Origin: JAHDCJ01 sp039028895
GTDB taxonomy: Bacteria; Bacteroidota; Bacteroidia; Chitinophagales; Saprospiraceae
Reading direction: 5' to 3'
NCBI GenBank assembly: GCA_039028895.1
Contig: JBCCHF010000010.1
Location: forward strand, 85,730-149,729
DNA: 64,000 bases
A model generated the notes under the pieces. It worked only from the letters and a program-made list of their open reading frames with translations, was not told the origin of the DNA and ran no database searches. This document shows, piece by piece, positions 52,797 through 62,900 of this stretch. Made by a program: the position numbers and the translations under genes. Numbering within the stretch: the stretch's first letter is position 1; each line of letters begins with the position of its first letter.

Positions 52797-55406
52797 ATGC
52801 GAAAACGTGGACCCCTAATTATCATTTTGCAATTCATTGCCCTGGTAAGTTTTGCCCAGGCTGAAACATCTTCAGGTGAAATAACAGTCAATGAAAATGA
52901 CATAACGCTTGAAGCTGTGCTGGATATGATCAGTGAGCAGGCTGGTGTCAATTTTTCATACAACCCGCAATATATTGACCCGCAACAACGCCTTTCACTT
53001 TCTGTAAAAAAAGCATCACTTTCCAGGGTATTGTCCATTCTTGAGAAAAAGGTAAATGCTGAATTCAAAGTGATTGATGATTTCGTCATTATTAACCTTT
53101 CGGAAAATCCGGTTACGGATGGCACACCGCTTACTTTAAGTGGGTTTATTTCTGATGAATCAACAGGGGAGGTATTGATCGGAGCTACTGTAGGCGTTTC
53201 GGGAACTTCTCGTGGGGTATTCACCAATGCTTTCGGGTTTTATTCTATTCAATTAAAGCCAGGAAAGTACACCCTGAGTTATTCTTACATCGGGTATGAA
53301 AATAAGGAAGTGGCTGTCGACCTCTCCAAAAACGAGCAACAGGATATGACACTTGGGGCCTTACCCATCGATTTGCCCGATGTGACCATTGGAATCCCCT
53401 TGCGCAATCTCCTGGACAAAAAAGAACCTTCTGCGCCTGAAATGTCTCCGGAAGCACTACAAAGCATGCCCGAATTTGCTGGTGAGTCAGGATTGGTGAA
53501 AGGCTTGCAAAGTCTTCCAGGCGTCAGCATGCATAGTGATGGGTCCGCTTTTTTCTATGTGCGAGGCGGGGAGCGGGATCAGAATGTTGTGATCATCGAT
53601 GATGCCCCGATCTATAATCCTTCTCACCTCTTCGGCTTTTATTCTTTGATCATTCCTGACTTTACGAAGAGCATTACGGTTTACAAGTCTGATATGCCAG
53701 CTGACCTTGGTGATCGGTTGTCCTCGATCGTAAGTATCAGAACCAAAGATGGCAACATCAATAAATTTGGATTCAGTGGAGCCATCAACCCGATCATGTA
53801 TCGGTTTTCAGTGGATGCGCCATTCGTGAAGAAGCGAGGCTCCATTTTTGTCTCCTTCAGAAGATCCAATTATGAATGGTTATATAAGCGCAGTCAACCC
53901 GAAAGCAGGGTTTTCTTTTATGATTTAAATTTCAAATGGAATCACAAGATCAACGACAAGAACAGGATTTATTTCACGACTATCATAGCTGGCGATAATT
54001 TTGGCAGCAGGGGTGACAACGGGGCAGAATCAGGTATTAAATGGGGCAATTCCGCTGCGACCTTTCGCTGGAATCATATCTTCGGGCCGAAGCTATTTTC
54101 AAATACAACCATCTATACCGGGAATTATGCTTATCGCATTTTTTCAACCCAAGACTTTTGGCTTTCCGGTCTTAGCACCTTGAGTCTGAAGTCAGATTTT
54201 ACGCACTATACCAGTTCGCAGATTACTTCAAAATTTGGCATTGAGGCGCAAGCCTATTTTATCAATCCCAGTGAAATATCGCTTGACACCGATTTGCCTA
54301 TTTTTCCTGACATAAAACCCAATTATTCGAGAAAGCTGACGCTTTATTACCAGGGCACTTTTGGCCTTTCGGAAAAGCTGACTTTGAATGCAGGTTTGCG
54401 TGTCATCAATTGGGCCAATACTGGTCCGGTGACCTATTTCGACTTTGATGAAAACTTTGAAGTAAGCGACACCCTTTCTGTTGGTAATGGGGTTTATCAT
54501 AATTACCTGAGGGCTGCTCCTCGTTTGAGTTTGCAATATGAAATAAATGATTATTCAAGATTGAAGCTCAATGTCGGCCTTTACCAGCAATACCTACAGG
54601 TGGCTTCCAACTCCGGTTCACCATTTACCTCAATGGAAGTGTGGGTGCCTGCTGGACCAAACATCAAACCCCAGTCAGCGTTACATCTTGGTTTGAGTTA
54701 CCTCAATTATTTTGAACGTCCGAATATGGAATTTAGCGCTTCGGCTTATTACAAACATTCAGAAAATCAAATTGATTATAAGCCCCATGCAGAAACCCTG
54801 CTCAACCCATTACTAGACGGCGACTTGCGGTTCGGAACACTGCGTTCGTATGGATTGGAGATGATGCTTAAGAAGAATACCGGCAAGTTGAATGGCTGGA
54901 TCAGTTATACCCTGTCAAGGGCTATCAAAAACACGCCTGATTTGAACAATGGCGAAGATTATCTCGCATTCCAGGACCGACCACATGAATTATCGCTACT
55001 CCTAAATTACCACTTCGGGCCGAAAGTACGATTCACTGGTTATTGGACCATTTTTAGCGGAGCAAGATTTTCTTCACCAACCGGCTTTTTTAATTTCAAC
55101 GATCAAACCATTCCGATATACGGGGAAAAAAATAATGATCGCCTGCCAGCATATAGTCGATTTGACCTGTCATTTAATTTCATTTTAAATAAAAAGCTGG
55201 ACAGCAAATTTCAGCATGACCTGACCTTTTCGATCTATAATGCCACCGCACACAAGAATATCGTAAAGCTGAACTTTAATAAAATTCCGGTTGAAGGTGA
55301 TCGGCCAATTGTGCCGATTAACCGATTGGCGATTAACACCCTAATCGCCAGTCAGACCGATTTCATTCGCTTTTTTCCTTCATTGACTTATAAATTCAAG
55401 CTCTAG
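52797..55406 (+). CDS. TonB-dependent outer-membrane receptor with STN signalling domain
   Basis: 869 residues. Signal peptide (GPLIIILQFIALVSFAQA), STN domain (about 25-100, LEAVLDMISEQAGVNFSYNPQYI), carboxypeptidase-regulatory-like domain (LSGFISDESTGEVLIGATV, GFYSIQLKPGKYTLSYSYIGYE), plug (LVKGLQSLPGVSMHSDGS, FYVRGGERDQNVVIIDD, DLGDRLSSIVSI) and a barrel ending FFPSLTYKFKL. The same architecture as the receptor at 3457, here paired with a DUF4249 lipoprotein. It imports an unknown ligand and signals through FecR. Confidence 0.94.
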   Translation: MRKRGPLIIILQFIALVSFAQAETSSGEITVNENDITLEAVLDMISEQAGVNFSYNPQYIDPQQRLSLSVKKASLSRVLSILEKKVNAEFKVIDDFVIINLSENPVTDGTPLTLSGFISDESTGEVLIGATVGVSGTSRGVFTNAFGFYSIQLKPGKYTLSYSYIGYENKEVAVDLSKNEQQDMTLGALPIDLPDVTIGIPLRNLLDKKEPSAPEMSPEALQSMPEFAGESGLVKGLQSLPGVSMHSDGSAFFYVRGGERDQNVVIIDDAPIYNPSHLFGFYSLIIPDFTKSITVYKSDMPADLGDRLSSIVSIRTKDGNINKFGFSGAINPIMYRFSVDAPFVKKRGSIFVSFRRSNYEWLYKRSQPESRVFFYDLNFKWNHKINDKNRIYFTTIIAGDNFGSRGDNGAESGIKWGNSAATFRWNHIFGPKLFSNTTIYTGNYAYRIFSTQDFWLSGLSTLSLKSDFTHYTSSQITSKFGIEAQAYFINPSEISLDTDLPIFPDIKPNYSRKLTLYYQGTFGLSEKLTLNAGLRVINWANTGPVTYFDFDENFEVSDTLSVGNGVYHNYLRAAPRLSLQYEINDYSRLKLNVGLYQQYLQVASNSGSPFTSMEVWVPAGPNIKPQSALHLGLSYLNYFERPNMEFSASAYYKHSENQIDYKPHAETLLNPLLDGDLRFGTLRSYGLEMMLKKNTGKLNGWISYTLSRAIKNTPDLNNGEDYLAFQDRPHELSLLLNYHFGPKVRFTGYWTIFSGARFSSPTGFFNFNDQTIPIYGEKNNDRLPAYSRFDLSFNFILNKKLDSKFQHDLTFSIYNATAHKNIVKLNFNKIPVEGDRPIVPINRLAINTLIASQTDFIRFFPSLTYKFKL

Positions 55407-55410
55407 TATC

Positions 55411-56232
55411 ATGCAGATATCTACATTTCGTTTATTGCTTTTACTCCTGACTGTTTCAGTTGGCTTCATGTCTTGCGAAGAGGAAGTCGACTGGGAATTA
55501 GCAACCGGAGGAAACGAAAAATTGGTGGTCGAGGCAATTCTCACTGATGAGTTGCGTTTTCAGGAGGTAAAGTTGAGTCAATCTTATGATCAGCTCAATG
55601 GCGAGCCGCCTGCTGTTACGGATGCCATTGTAACGCTTTCCATTCCGGGGGCATCTGTAAATTTTATTCACAATGATACCTTCCCTGGTATTTACAGGAG
55701 TGAAATTCCTTTTCCGATAGTTGACAACCTGGATTATGAGTTGACCGTCGAATGGCAAAGCGAGATCTATACATCTACAAGCAATTTGTCAAACGTATAT
55801 CCGATTCCGCAAGTGACTTACAGGCAGTTTGGGAATTCAGATAATTTGCTGGTGTTGAACGAATTTGTCCCGCTCTACCACCCTAACCAGCAGGCCATGT
55901 ATGAAGTGGATATCATCTGGTCGCATCTCACGGGAAATGCTGCCGATGTTGCCAAAACCTATTTCTATACTTTCAACAATGTTGACATCAGTCAATTGGT
56001 CAGACCTGACAGGGCGGATCTTCCGTTTCCGAGGGGTAGTATTATCGTTGTGCGCAAATTTGGACTCAACGACGACTTTGCAGAGTATTTGCAAGCATTG
56101 GTCATTGAGACGGACTGGACGGCGAGTTTATTTTATAGTAATCCTTCTTCTTTGCCGACAAACATCAGCAACGATGGTCTCGGATTTTTCAGTACCTGTG
56201 CGGTGTTGACAGAGATTTTGATTGCGTTGTAA
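55411..56232 (+). CDS. DUF4249 lipoprotein
   Basis: 273 residues. A lipoprotein signal (LLLLLLTVSVGFMSC, lipid-anchored C22) is followed by the DUF4249 pattern: KLVVEAILTDELRFQEVKLSQS, AIVTLSIPG and YELTVEWQSEIYTSTS. DUF4249 proteins commonly follow STN-containing TonB receptors in Bacteroidota and are thought to be surface partners of the transporter. It starts 4 bases after the receptor. It ends 6 bases from the stop of the convergent low-G+C module. Confidence 0.88.
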   Translation: MQISTFRLLLLLLTVSVGFMSCEEEVDWELATGGNEKLVVEAILTDELRFQEVKLSQSYDQLNGEPPAVTDAIVTLSIPGASVNFIHNDTFPGIYRSEIPFPIVDNLDYELTVEWQSEIYTSTSNLSNVYPIPQVTYRQFGNSDNLLVLNEFVPLYHPNQQAMYEVDIIWSHLTGNAADVAKTYFYTFNNVDISQLVRPDRADLPFPRGSIIVVRKFGLNDDFAEYLQALVIETDWTASLFYSNPSSLPTNISNDGLGFFSTCAVLTEILIAL

Positions 56233-56238
56233 AAAAAT

Positions 56239-57981
56239 CTAGACATTATGTCTTACAAACTGCGAAGTCCTTACGAACTGAATAAAGAAGCCGATCAAAA
56301 AAGACATGGTTGCTCCTAACAACAACAATTGAGGAAAAATAAATATGCCTTTCGTTATTGGAACTATACATGGGAATCCCGAGCTCTTACATTCTTCTTC
56401 GGCAATTACTCTAACAATGTCGTACTTATACGCCAATAACTCCTTGCTGCAACCTTTTATTTCACTGCGTAAACCTACAACACAATTGGCTTTACATATG
56501 TCAAACTTCGCTTTGTAAGAGCCGAGGCTATCAACAGATATTTTATACATGGCTAGCGCGTTGATACTATCTTCCAAATTAACATATCGCTCTTTAAGGT
56601 ACTGGTTCCGAAATATCCTCACCGTATCCAGGGTCAGTGGTTCACCGCCATATTCGGCATTTTCTATCGGACTTAAAATCAGTTCTGCTAATTGCACTGG
56701 AACATGATCAATATTTTTTAAATCTTCAATTGACTTTTGCAAGGAAGTTGACGGGGAGTATACATTTGGATTATGCATAACTAAAGGAAAAACCAAAGTC
56801 ATCAGTAGTATTCCAAAGGATAATGAAATTGGAAGTCCTTTAAAAAACAGGACTAACAATCGATACAAAGCATCACTTATTTTAATTCTTGGTTTTATCG
56901 TTTTTAATTCGCTATAGATAAAAAGGCAAACAAGTCCGAAAAGTAAACCTATCAAGATGCCATAAACCCATACATTTGAAGATATATAAGCATTAATCCT
57001 CCAAAATAAATTGAGAACGGGAAGGATTAAAAACCAGCCGATAATATTCGAAATAACTAGTTTGGGGCTTAAAAGGGTAAGAGGAGGAGGCACTTTTGGT
57101 TTTACCACCCTTTTCGAAAATACAAACAGTAGAATAACGCCTATTAAATAAAATAAAGTAAAAGAAATGCTATAATAGAAAATAGTATGAGCGGCATAAA
57201 GTACAAACGAACTTGGTTTAAAAATTAGGCCAAAAATAAGTGCCCCAACTATAAGTAATAATAAATGTATCAAAGGATTAGTGAGCCAGAGCAAAAGTTT
57301 TGAAATCACATTTTCCAGTATTTTACCACTCTTTAGCAAGCCAGTTGCTTTTGGAAAATTATAACGATCCAAATAAAAACCTATCACCTTGGGCCAATCC
57401 TCTATTAGCATATTATTGTAATTGGGCCCTGTTGCCAATACCTCACTTAACAAATCCTCCTCATCCATGATGCCAAAGAGGATATTGTCTCGTATCGATT
57501 GATGATTGGCTTCATCAATAATGGCCTTTACAATTTTACTTTTCAGATTAATCGTCTCTTGAGCATTAACCTTTTTCCCTGCAATTAAATTTTGGAAATT
57601 TCCCCAAAGATCTGTTAATGTATTTTTTGTTTTCTCCAGGTAATTGATAATTATGGGGTCAAATCTATGGTTGTTTTTATTATCGGCTTCCGTTAAATAA
57701 ATGGCCAGAATAAAATCCTTAAATAATGAAAGCTTATTATGGACCGTTGCATCAAGGGTGATTGTAGAGCCATATAGATCAGAACTTTTATCATCAATCT
57801 CATTATAGTCAATGGAGAATATATGGCCATATGAAGATTTATGATTTTTGGTGATCGTATATGAGCAAACTAAATTATGTTCACCAACCCAATAATAGAT
57901 AGCTATTTCTTTATCTTTTTCATGACCCTTTAAATAGAATATGTCATGATCTCCGCCTTTATATTTTATCAACTCAGGCAT
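56239..57981 (-). CDS. multi-pass membrane protein of the low-G+C module
   Basis: 580 residues, family not recognised. The N-terminal 220 residues are soluble and probably cytoplasmic. About six hydrophobic helices follow (about 227-252, 258-289, 309-325, 335-356, 372-402 and 548-570). Between the last two lies a loop of about 145 residues with five cysteines (C496, C500, C511, C531, C538), which suggests an oxidised extracytoplasmic domain. It is the third gene of the module, its ATG overlapping the previous stop by 8 bases. G+C is visibly lower than in genes to the left. A membrane-effector role is an inference from position and topology only. Confidence 0.72.
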   Translation of the reverse strand: MPELIKYKGGDHDIFYLKGHEKDKEIAIYYWVGEHNLVCSYTITKNHKSSYGHIFSIDYNEIDDKSSDLYGSTITLDATVHNKLSLFKDFILAIYLTEADNKNNHRFDPIIINYLEKTKNTLTDLWGNFQNLIAGKKVNAQETINLKSKIVKAIIDEANHQSIRDNILFGIMDEEDLLSEVLATGPNYNNMLIEDWPKVIGFYLDRYNFPKATGLLKSGKILENVISKLLLWLTNPLIHLLLLIVGALIFGLIFKPSSFVLYAAHTIFYYSISFTLFYLIGVILLFVFSKRVVKPKVPPPLTLLSPKLVISNIIGWFLILPVLNLFWRINAYISSNVWVYGILIGLLFGLVCLFIYSELKTIKPRIKISDALYRLLVLFFKGLPISLSFGILLMTLVFPLVMHNPNVYSPSTSLQKSIEDLKNIDHVPVQLAELILSPIENAEYGGEPLTLDTVRIFRNQYLKERYVNLEDSINALAMYKISVDSLGSYKAKFDICKANCVVGLRSEIKGCSKELLAYKYDIVRVIAEEECKSSGFPCIVPITKGIFIFPQLLLLGATMSFLIGFFIQFVRTSQFVRHNV

Positions 57982-59929
57982 TGCCTTTCCATATTGTAAA
58001 TAGGTAATCTCTCAAGTTGATATCCGAAAAATTTTCAAGCATTTGTTGCAGGACGTTATGTTCTTCTTTCCCACCATAGGCCACTTTATATATAAATGAT
58101 TGCACGGCTTCGGGAATGTATATATCCGATCCAAATGTTGTATTTCCAAAAATCAGGCTATTTTGATCAATCTTTTTGACAAACAATCTATACTTAGCGA
58201 CCAGTTCCACTACTTCAGGAAACTCTTCTTTTATGTATTCTTTTTTTTCTTCTTCAATTTTCTCTTTTCCTTTGGTGCGAATGTTCTTGAAGATTTCATC
58301 AACTATATAGTCTTTCATTTTTTTTAGATGTGCCTCCATTTGGTCTCCGGCATTTACACCGTATTCTTCCATCTGTAATCTCAGGAATTTAAAAAACCGA
58401 TATCGAAAGAGGTTTGGTGTTGTAATCGGGTCTCCTCCCTGTGATAAAATCATATTAGAACCATAGTAGTCAATCCCCTGGCTTGAAAGGCTGTCAACAA
58501 AAACGAAATTGAATGCGGAGACTGGAAAAATCCAATTTTTCCCAAGCGGTGAATTACACTTTGGTGGCTTGCTGTTACCATCTCCTTTAACAAAATATTT
58601 AACGACTTCATCTCCAAATCTATGCTTACCGTCTGGCGTATTTTGGGTAAACAGATAATCTATGAGCAGGATATCTTCTGAGTAATCTGCGTACCAAATT
58701 TTATTGGAAGCAGGGTCAGGGAATTTTTCTTCAATAGTTAAATTCAACTGTATCTCTGAATCATCAAGTTTTAAGGCCCCATTCCCATCCAGATCCAAAG
58801 TATGTCGAATAATATTATGCTTGGACATTATTTTTCCGGCGTATTGTCCATCGGTGAACTTCATTTCGCTGGCATCTCCTTTAAGGGCAGTATCCGAATA
58901 ATCATCTAACAACTTTAAATTCCAGCTCCAGGATTTAAGGCCTGCGCCCTTTAGATAGGCATTTATTTTATTAAGTTCATTTTCTGCACCATTTTCCATC
59001 AATGTCTCAGAGTGAAATTTAAATGGAATGATATACTGACCATGGCTATTATTGCCGCCTATCAAGAATGAGTTTTCAAACATTCTGACATGGAAAAGCT
59101 TTGTTATTTTTGAGGTTTTAAGATTAAGGTAATCTTTATATTTAGAACGATAGTCTTTAATTTTTCCTGTTTGCAACCTACCATCTACCCCATACATATA
59201 TCTGAACCAGATACTGGAATCATAAAAATAACGACGCATATCATAGCTGCTATTTTTTGATTCATTTTCCGTGTAATAAAAGTTTTTGTATTCTTTTAGT
59301 GGATAAAAGTAGTCACATAGCGTTTCATTTTTAAAACAAAGTGAATGATTCCATTTATTAAAAACTTCATTATAAAATTTATTTTCTAGCTCTCGCCGGT
59401 CATCAATATTATCCGGAAGTTTCGAGTGCGCCGGATAATAGGTAGAATAATGACTATTATTAACAGGTTTATTTAAATCAAAGTGGTCCAAAAATTCAAT
59501 TCTAAAATCATTTAACGCCGTATCATTTTCGATTTCATTATAAACCTGAAACGACTGAAACAACAGTTCCTTATCAGGGTAAGACCCTCCATCAAATACA
59601 AATCCATAATGATGAGCCAAGCCTCTGCCATGTATGGAATAGGTAAAGAAAAAGGTGTTTGGGAATTGCTCTTGAAGCGCATTTCTTAAATCTGAACAAA
59701 GGCGAAAAGTTTCTCTTTCGCTGGAATGAATAAGCACAAGACGTTTGTTAATTGGATTCTGAGCTAATTGACTTTTAACAGCTTTAATTACCTCATCATT
59801 ATTTTCACCAAGGTCAACTGAAAAATCCTTTGCTTTAATTATATCTATACCTTCTCCACGAAATATATTTTTTTCAATTTCAGGTTTTGGTGTAAGAAAT
59901 GTGATTTGATATTCTCCAATTCTACTCAT
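57974..59929 (-). CDS. hypothetical protein, second gene of the low-G+C module
   Basis: 651 residues, soluble, family not recognised. The first 120 residues read as an alternating strand-helix fold: KRLVLIHSSERETFRLCSDL, then NTFFFTYSIHGRGLAHHYGFVFDGG with several histidines. The middle is rich in Tyr, Asn and Asp. The C-terminal 130 residues include a highly charged coiled-coil-like stretch (IRTKGKEKIEEEKKEYIKEEF). Its ATG overlaps the stop of the 1347-residue gene as ATGA and its end overlaps the membrane-protein gene by 8 bases, so the three proteins are made together. Confidence 0.7.
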   Translation of the reverse strand: MSRIGEYQITFLTPKPEIEKNIFRGEGIDIIKAKDFSVDLGENNDEVIKAVKSQLAQNPINKRLVLIHSSERETFRLCSDLRNALQEQFPNTFFFTYSIHGRGLAHHYGFVFDGGSYPDKELLFQSFQVYNEIENDTALNDFRIEFLDHFDLNKPVNNSHYSTYYPAHSKLPDNIDDRRELENKFYNEVFNKWNHSLCFKNETLCDYFYPLKEYKNFYYTENESKNSSYDMRRYFYDSSIWFRYMYGVDGRLQTGKIKDYRSKYKDYLNLKTSKITKLFHVRMFENSFLIGGNNSHGQYIIPFKFHSETLMENGAENELNKINAYLKGAGLKSWSWNLKLLDDYSDTALKGDASEMKFTDGQYAGKIMSKHNIIRHTLDLDGNGALKLDDSEIQLNLTIEEKFPDPASNKIWYADYSEDILLIDYLFTQNTPDGKHRFGDEVVKYFVKGDGNSKPPKCNSPLGKNWIFPVSAFNFVFVDSLSSQGIDYYGSNMILSQGGDPITTPNLFRYRFFKFLRLQMEEYGVNAGDQMEAHLKKMKDYIVDEIFKNIRTKGKEKIEEEKKEYIKEEFPEVVELVAKYRLFVKKIDQNSLIFGNTTFGSDIYIPEAVQSFIYKVAYGGKEEHNVLQQMLENFSDINLRDYLFTIWKGNA

Positions 59930-62900
59930 AGATTGGTCTTTAAAATTGTTTCCGTAAAATTTATTTTATCAGGATTTTCATTGTATAACAACTCCTCAAT
60001 CACAGAAAAAGGAAGAAATCTTGCGCTAGTTTGATGTGCTGTTTTATTCCTTCCAGAAGTAATAATGACTGAAGGGAAAAGTTTTTTAAATGATAAAATG
60101 ATTTTATTCATTTCGTCTTCTTTGGCACCAGGCATATCCTCTATCATTTTTTCAAGGATAGATTGGTGTATAAAGATGGTGTTGATTACGTTTTTGTATT
60201 CAACATCTTTATTGTAAGGCAACAGGTATTTTATCGCCATATCTTCATTCTCTCTACTGTTTTCTGCTTTATCAAAATATTGTTTCTCCAGTTTTTCTTT
60301 TATTTCCTTTTCTATACTCAACTTAACATCTCGCGGCTTACCTTTACTTTCGAAATAATGGGGTATAGCTATACCCATACTATGGAATCTTTTAATGATT
60401 TCATCGTCTGTGCCGGGGCCTTCAAAATATTTCATCAAACGTTCATCCAGAATTAAATACTTTAGAAGACCATTTTCTTTCAAACGTATTTTGAGTTTCA
60501 ATTTGTTATAGTTGTCACTAGAAGAAAATATACTAAATAGGTTGTAAGACAACTTTTTACCCGACAAATTTTCACAATATATCCTGTGCTTATAGCCATA
60601 TTTCTTATCATGTCCATGCCGTGAATACGAAATATGATTACTTTCTTTTTGCCCAGGATTAGGAAAAATTATAGAATCAGAGATATTGATACAAATATTG
60701 TCAATATCAGGATACTGACTTGGACTCCTTACCAAATCATCCTTGTTATTTTCACTCGCATCTCCTTTTGAAAGAAAAATTTGAGTGTTTATTTTAACAC
60801 GTCTAAAGCTATGCCTGGAAATCCACTTGTCGTAGAGGAACAACTTTAGTTTTTCGCAATCTTTATTTAGTCTTTTAAAGTAGGTTCCATTATCAACACT
60901 CACGCCTGACATTTCCTTTATTTCATCAAAGGGAACAAAGAAAATTCTATTCAGAAAAAACTTAAACAACAATAAGTCATTATACAGCTTTTTAAGTTGT
61001 TCTTTAGTGACTGACATATTTGGAAAATGCAAATCAGCGTCAGGTTTGGAGCCCATTGCTCGCTTTATTTTTTTCCCATGCTTCGAAGCACTATAGCTTT
61101 CATCATCAAAATATATCCCTATGTATTTACTATATAATCTGGAGACGACATCCTCTTTGTCATGAGCATAAATCAGCCGATAAGGAAACTCTTCTACTTT
61201 ATTTGTAAATAATTTTAAGATCTTTTCAATATTTGAAACGCCTACTTCAGGTGGTGCCTCAATTATCAGATGGATAATTTCTAAAAAATTTAATTGTTTA
61301 AGTTTAATTTCAAAATCTGGGTCCTTATAACTGAAATTCTTATTTCTATTCCCCCTGGAACCAACAACGAGGAAAATATCACCTTGAATAATTCCTGGGT
61401 CTTTAAAATCTTCTTTTTTGACTATTTGAATAGTATCGTCGTCCTTAACTATATCTTTAAAATATTGCCCTTCCTCATAAATTGATAATTCTACGGGTTT
61501 TTTGACCTTAAATCTAATTCCTAGTTTGGGAATAATTTCACCGTTATAATATTCATAAATTCGACTAGCCTTGATGTAGCCTTTATTGATGTTTTCCGGA
61601 GTTTTATCATCTAACAAGACATCTTGCTTCATAACAATATCGCTAGTCAACTCTTCATTTGAATTATATAGATAGGCGGCGTTTATTTTGGTCTCTATGG
61701 AACCAAGATCACTTCGCAAGAAATCACCTGTATTATCTTTAATGATATCGCCTTCATAAACCTTGTTTAACTTTTTTGTCAAAGATTGAGAACCATTAAG
61801 CAATTCTCCGGGGTCAATTTTTTTATGTTCCTTATCGTACTTTACTAATGCGTTAGCGTATCTTAAATCTGTAAGATTTGTCCATACCTTAATTATGTAG
61901 TGATCAATTCCCTCTATCCTGGACAGGTCAATTTTCACTTCAAGATTTCTGGCGATTTTTTCTTCTGGAGGCAAGTGCACCCAGTTGTGTTTTACCGAAT
62001 TTCTAATAACATTCTCAAGAATGGTATAAAAACTTTGATACCCTGAGATGCCTCCCGGAATTGAAACCTTAATATCATTATCAATTATATCCTTCGGAGT
62101 TACTTCAGGGTTAGTGGTGAGCAAATGCTGAGAAACAGAAATTTCATGTAACGTGGCGTCTAAAAATTTAATATTATTTGGGTCGATACTTAAAGCTCTA
62201 AAAATTATCCTGGCTCCTGGCTTTAATATATTAGCACCTTCGGGTAAATGCTCTTTAAACTCTACTGAACAGTCTTCTCCCCACATAGAAAGTTCTATTA
62301 CTTTCCTATCATTTCTGATCTCTTTTATTATGCCATAAATATATCTCCCTTCAAATTCTTTAATAATCTCTAACGAATTAGAATTCTCATATTTCCTGCT
62401 TCTTAGATCTATAAGGTTCTCAAGTCCTAAATATTTCGAATAATCGTATGGCTCAGACCACTGTTGATTATCTAAACGGCGATACTTTCTAAGTCTAACT
62501 TTAATGATAATATTACCACTTACTAATTCACCATCCTTGAGAAGGTATTCACCTTCATTATTCTTGTAATCATAAGTAACGTTGCCTCTAAATCTTAGTT
62601 TTCTTTTATTTTGATGTTTTATAATTTCTTTTAAATTATCGTAACTAATCCCTTTATCTTTCCATGATTCACCACACACTTTTATTTTTTGTTCTTTATA
62701 ATTTTGGAAAATGAAAAATCCATATTCGCTTATAATGATATTCCCATAGAGCATTACATTTTTTATACTCTCTTTCCTATCACATTTAAAATAATCAACG
62801 AAATATTTAGAGGTTGGGTAATTATAATCTTTAGATTTTCTGTTCTCTTGAAAATTATATATCCTCAAACCTTCGTGTTCTCCAAGTGCATTGAGCAAAA

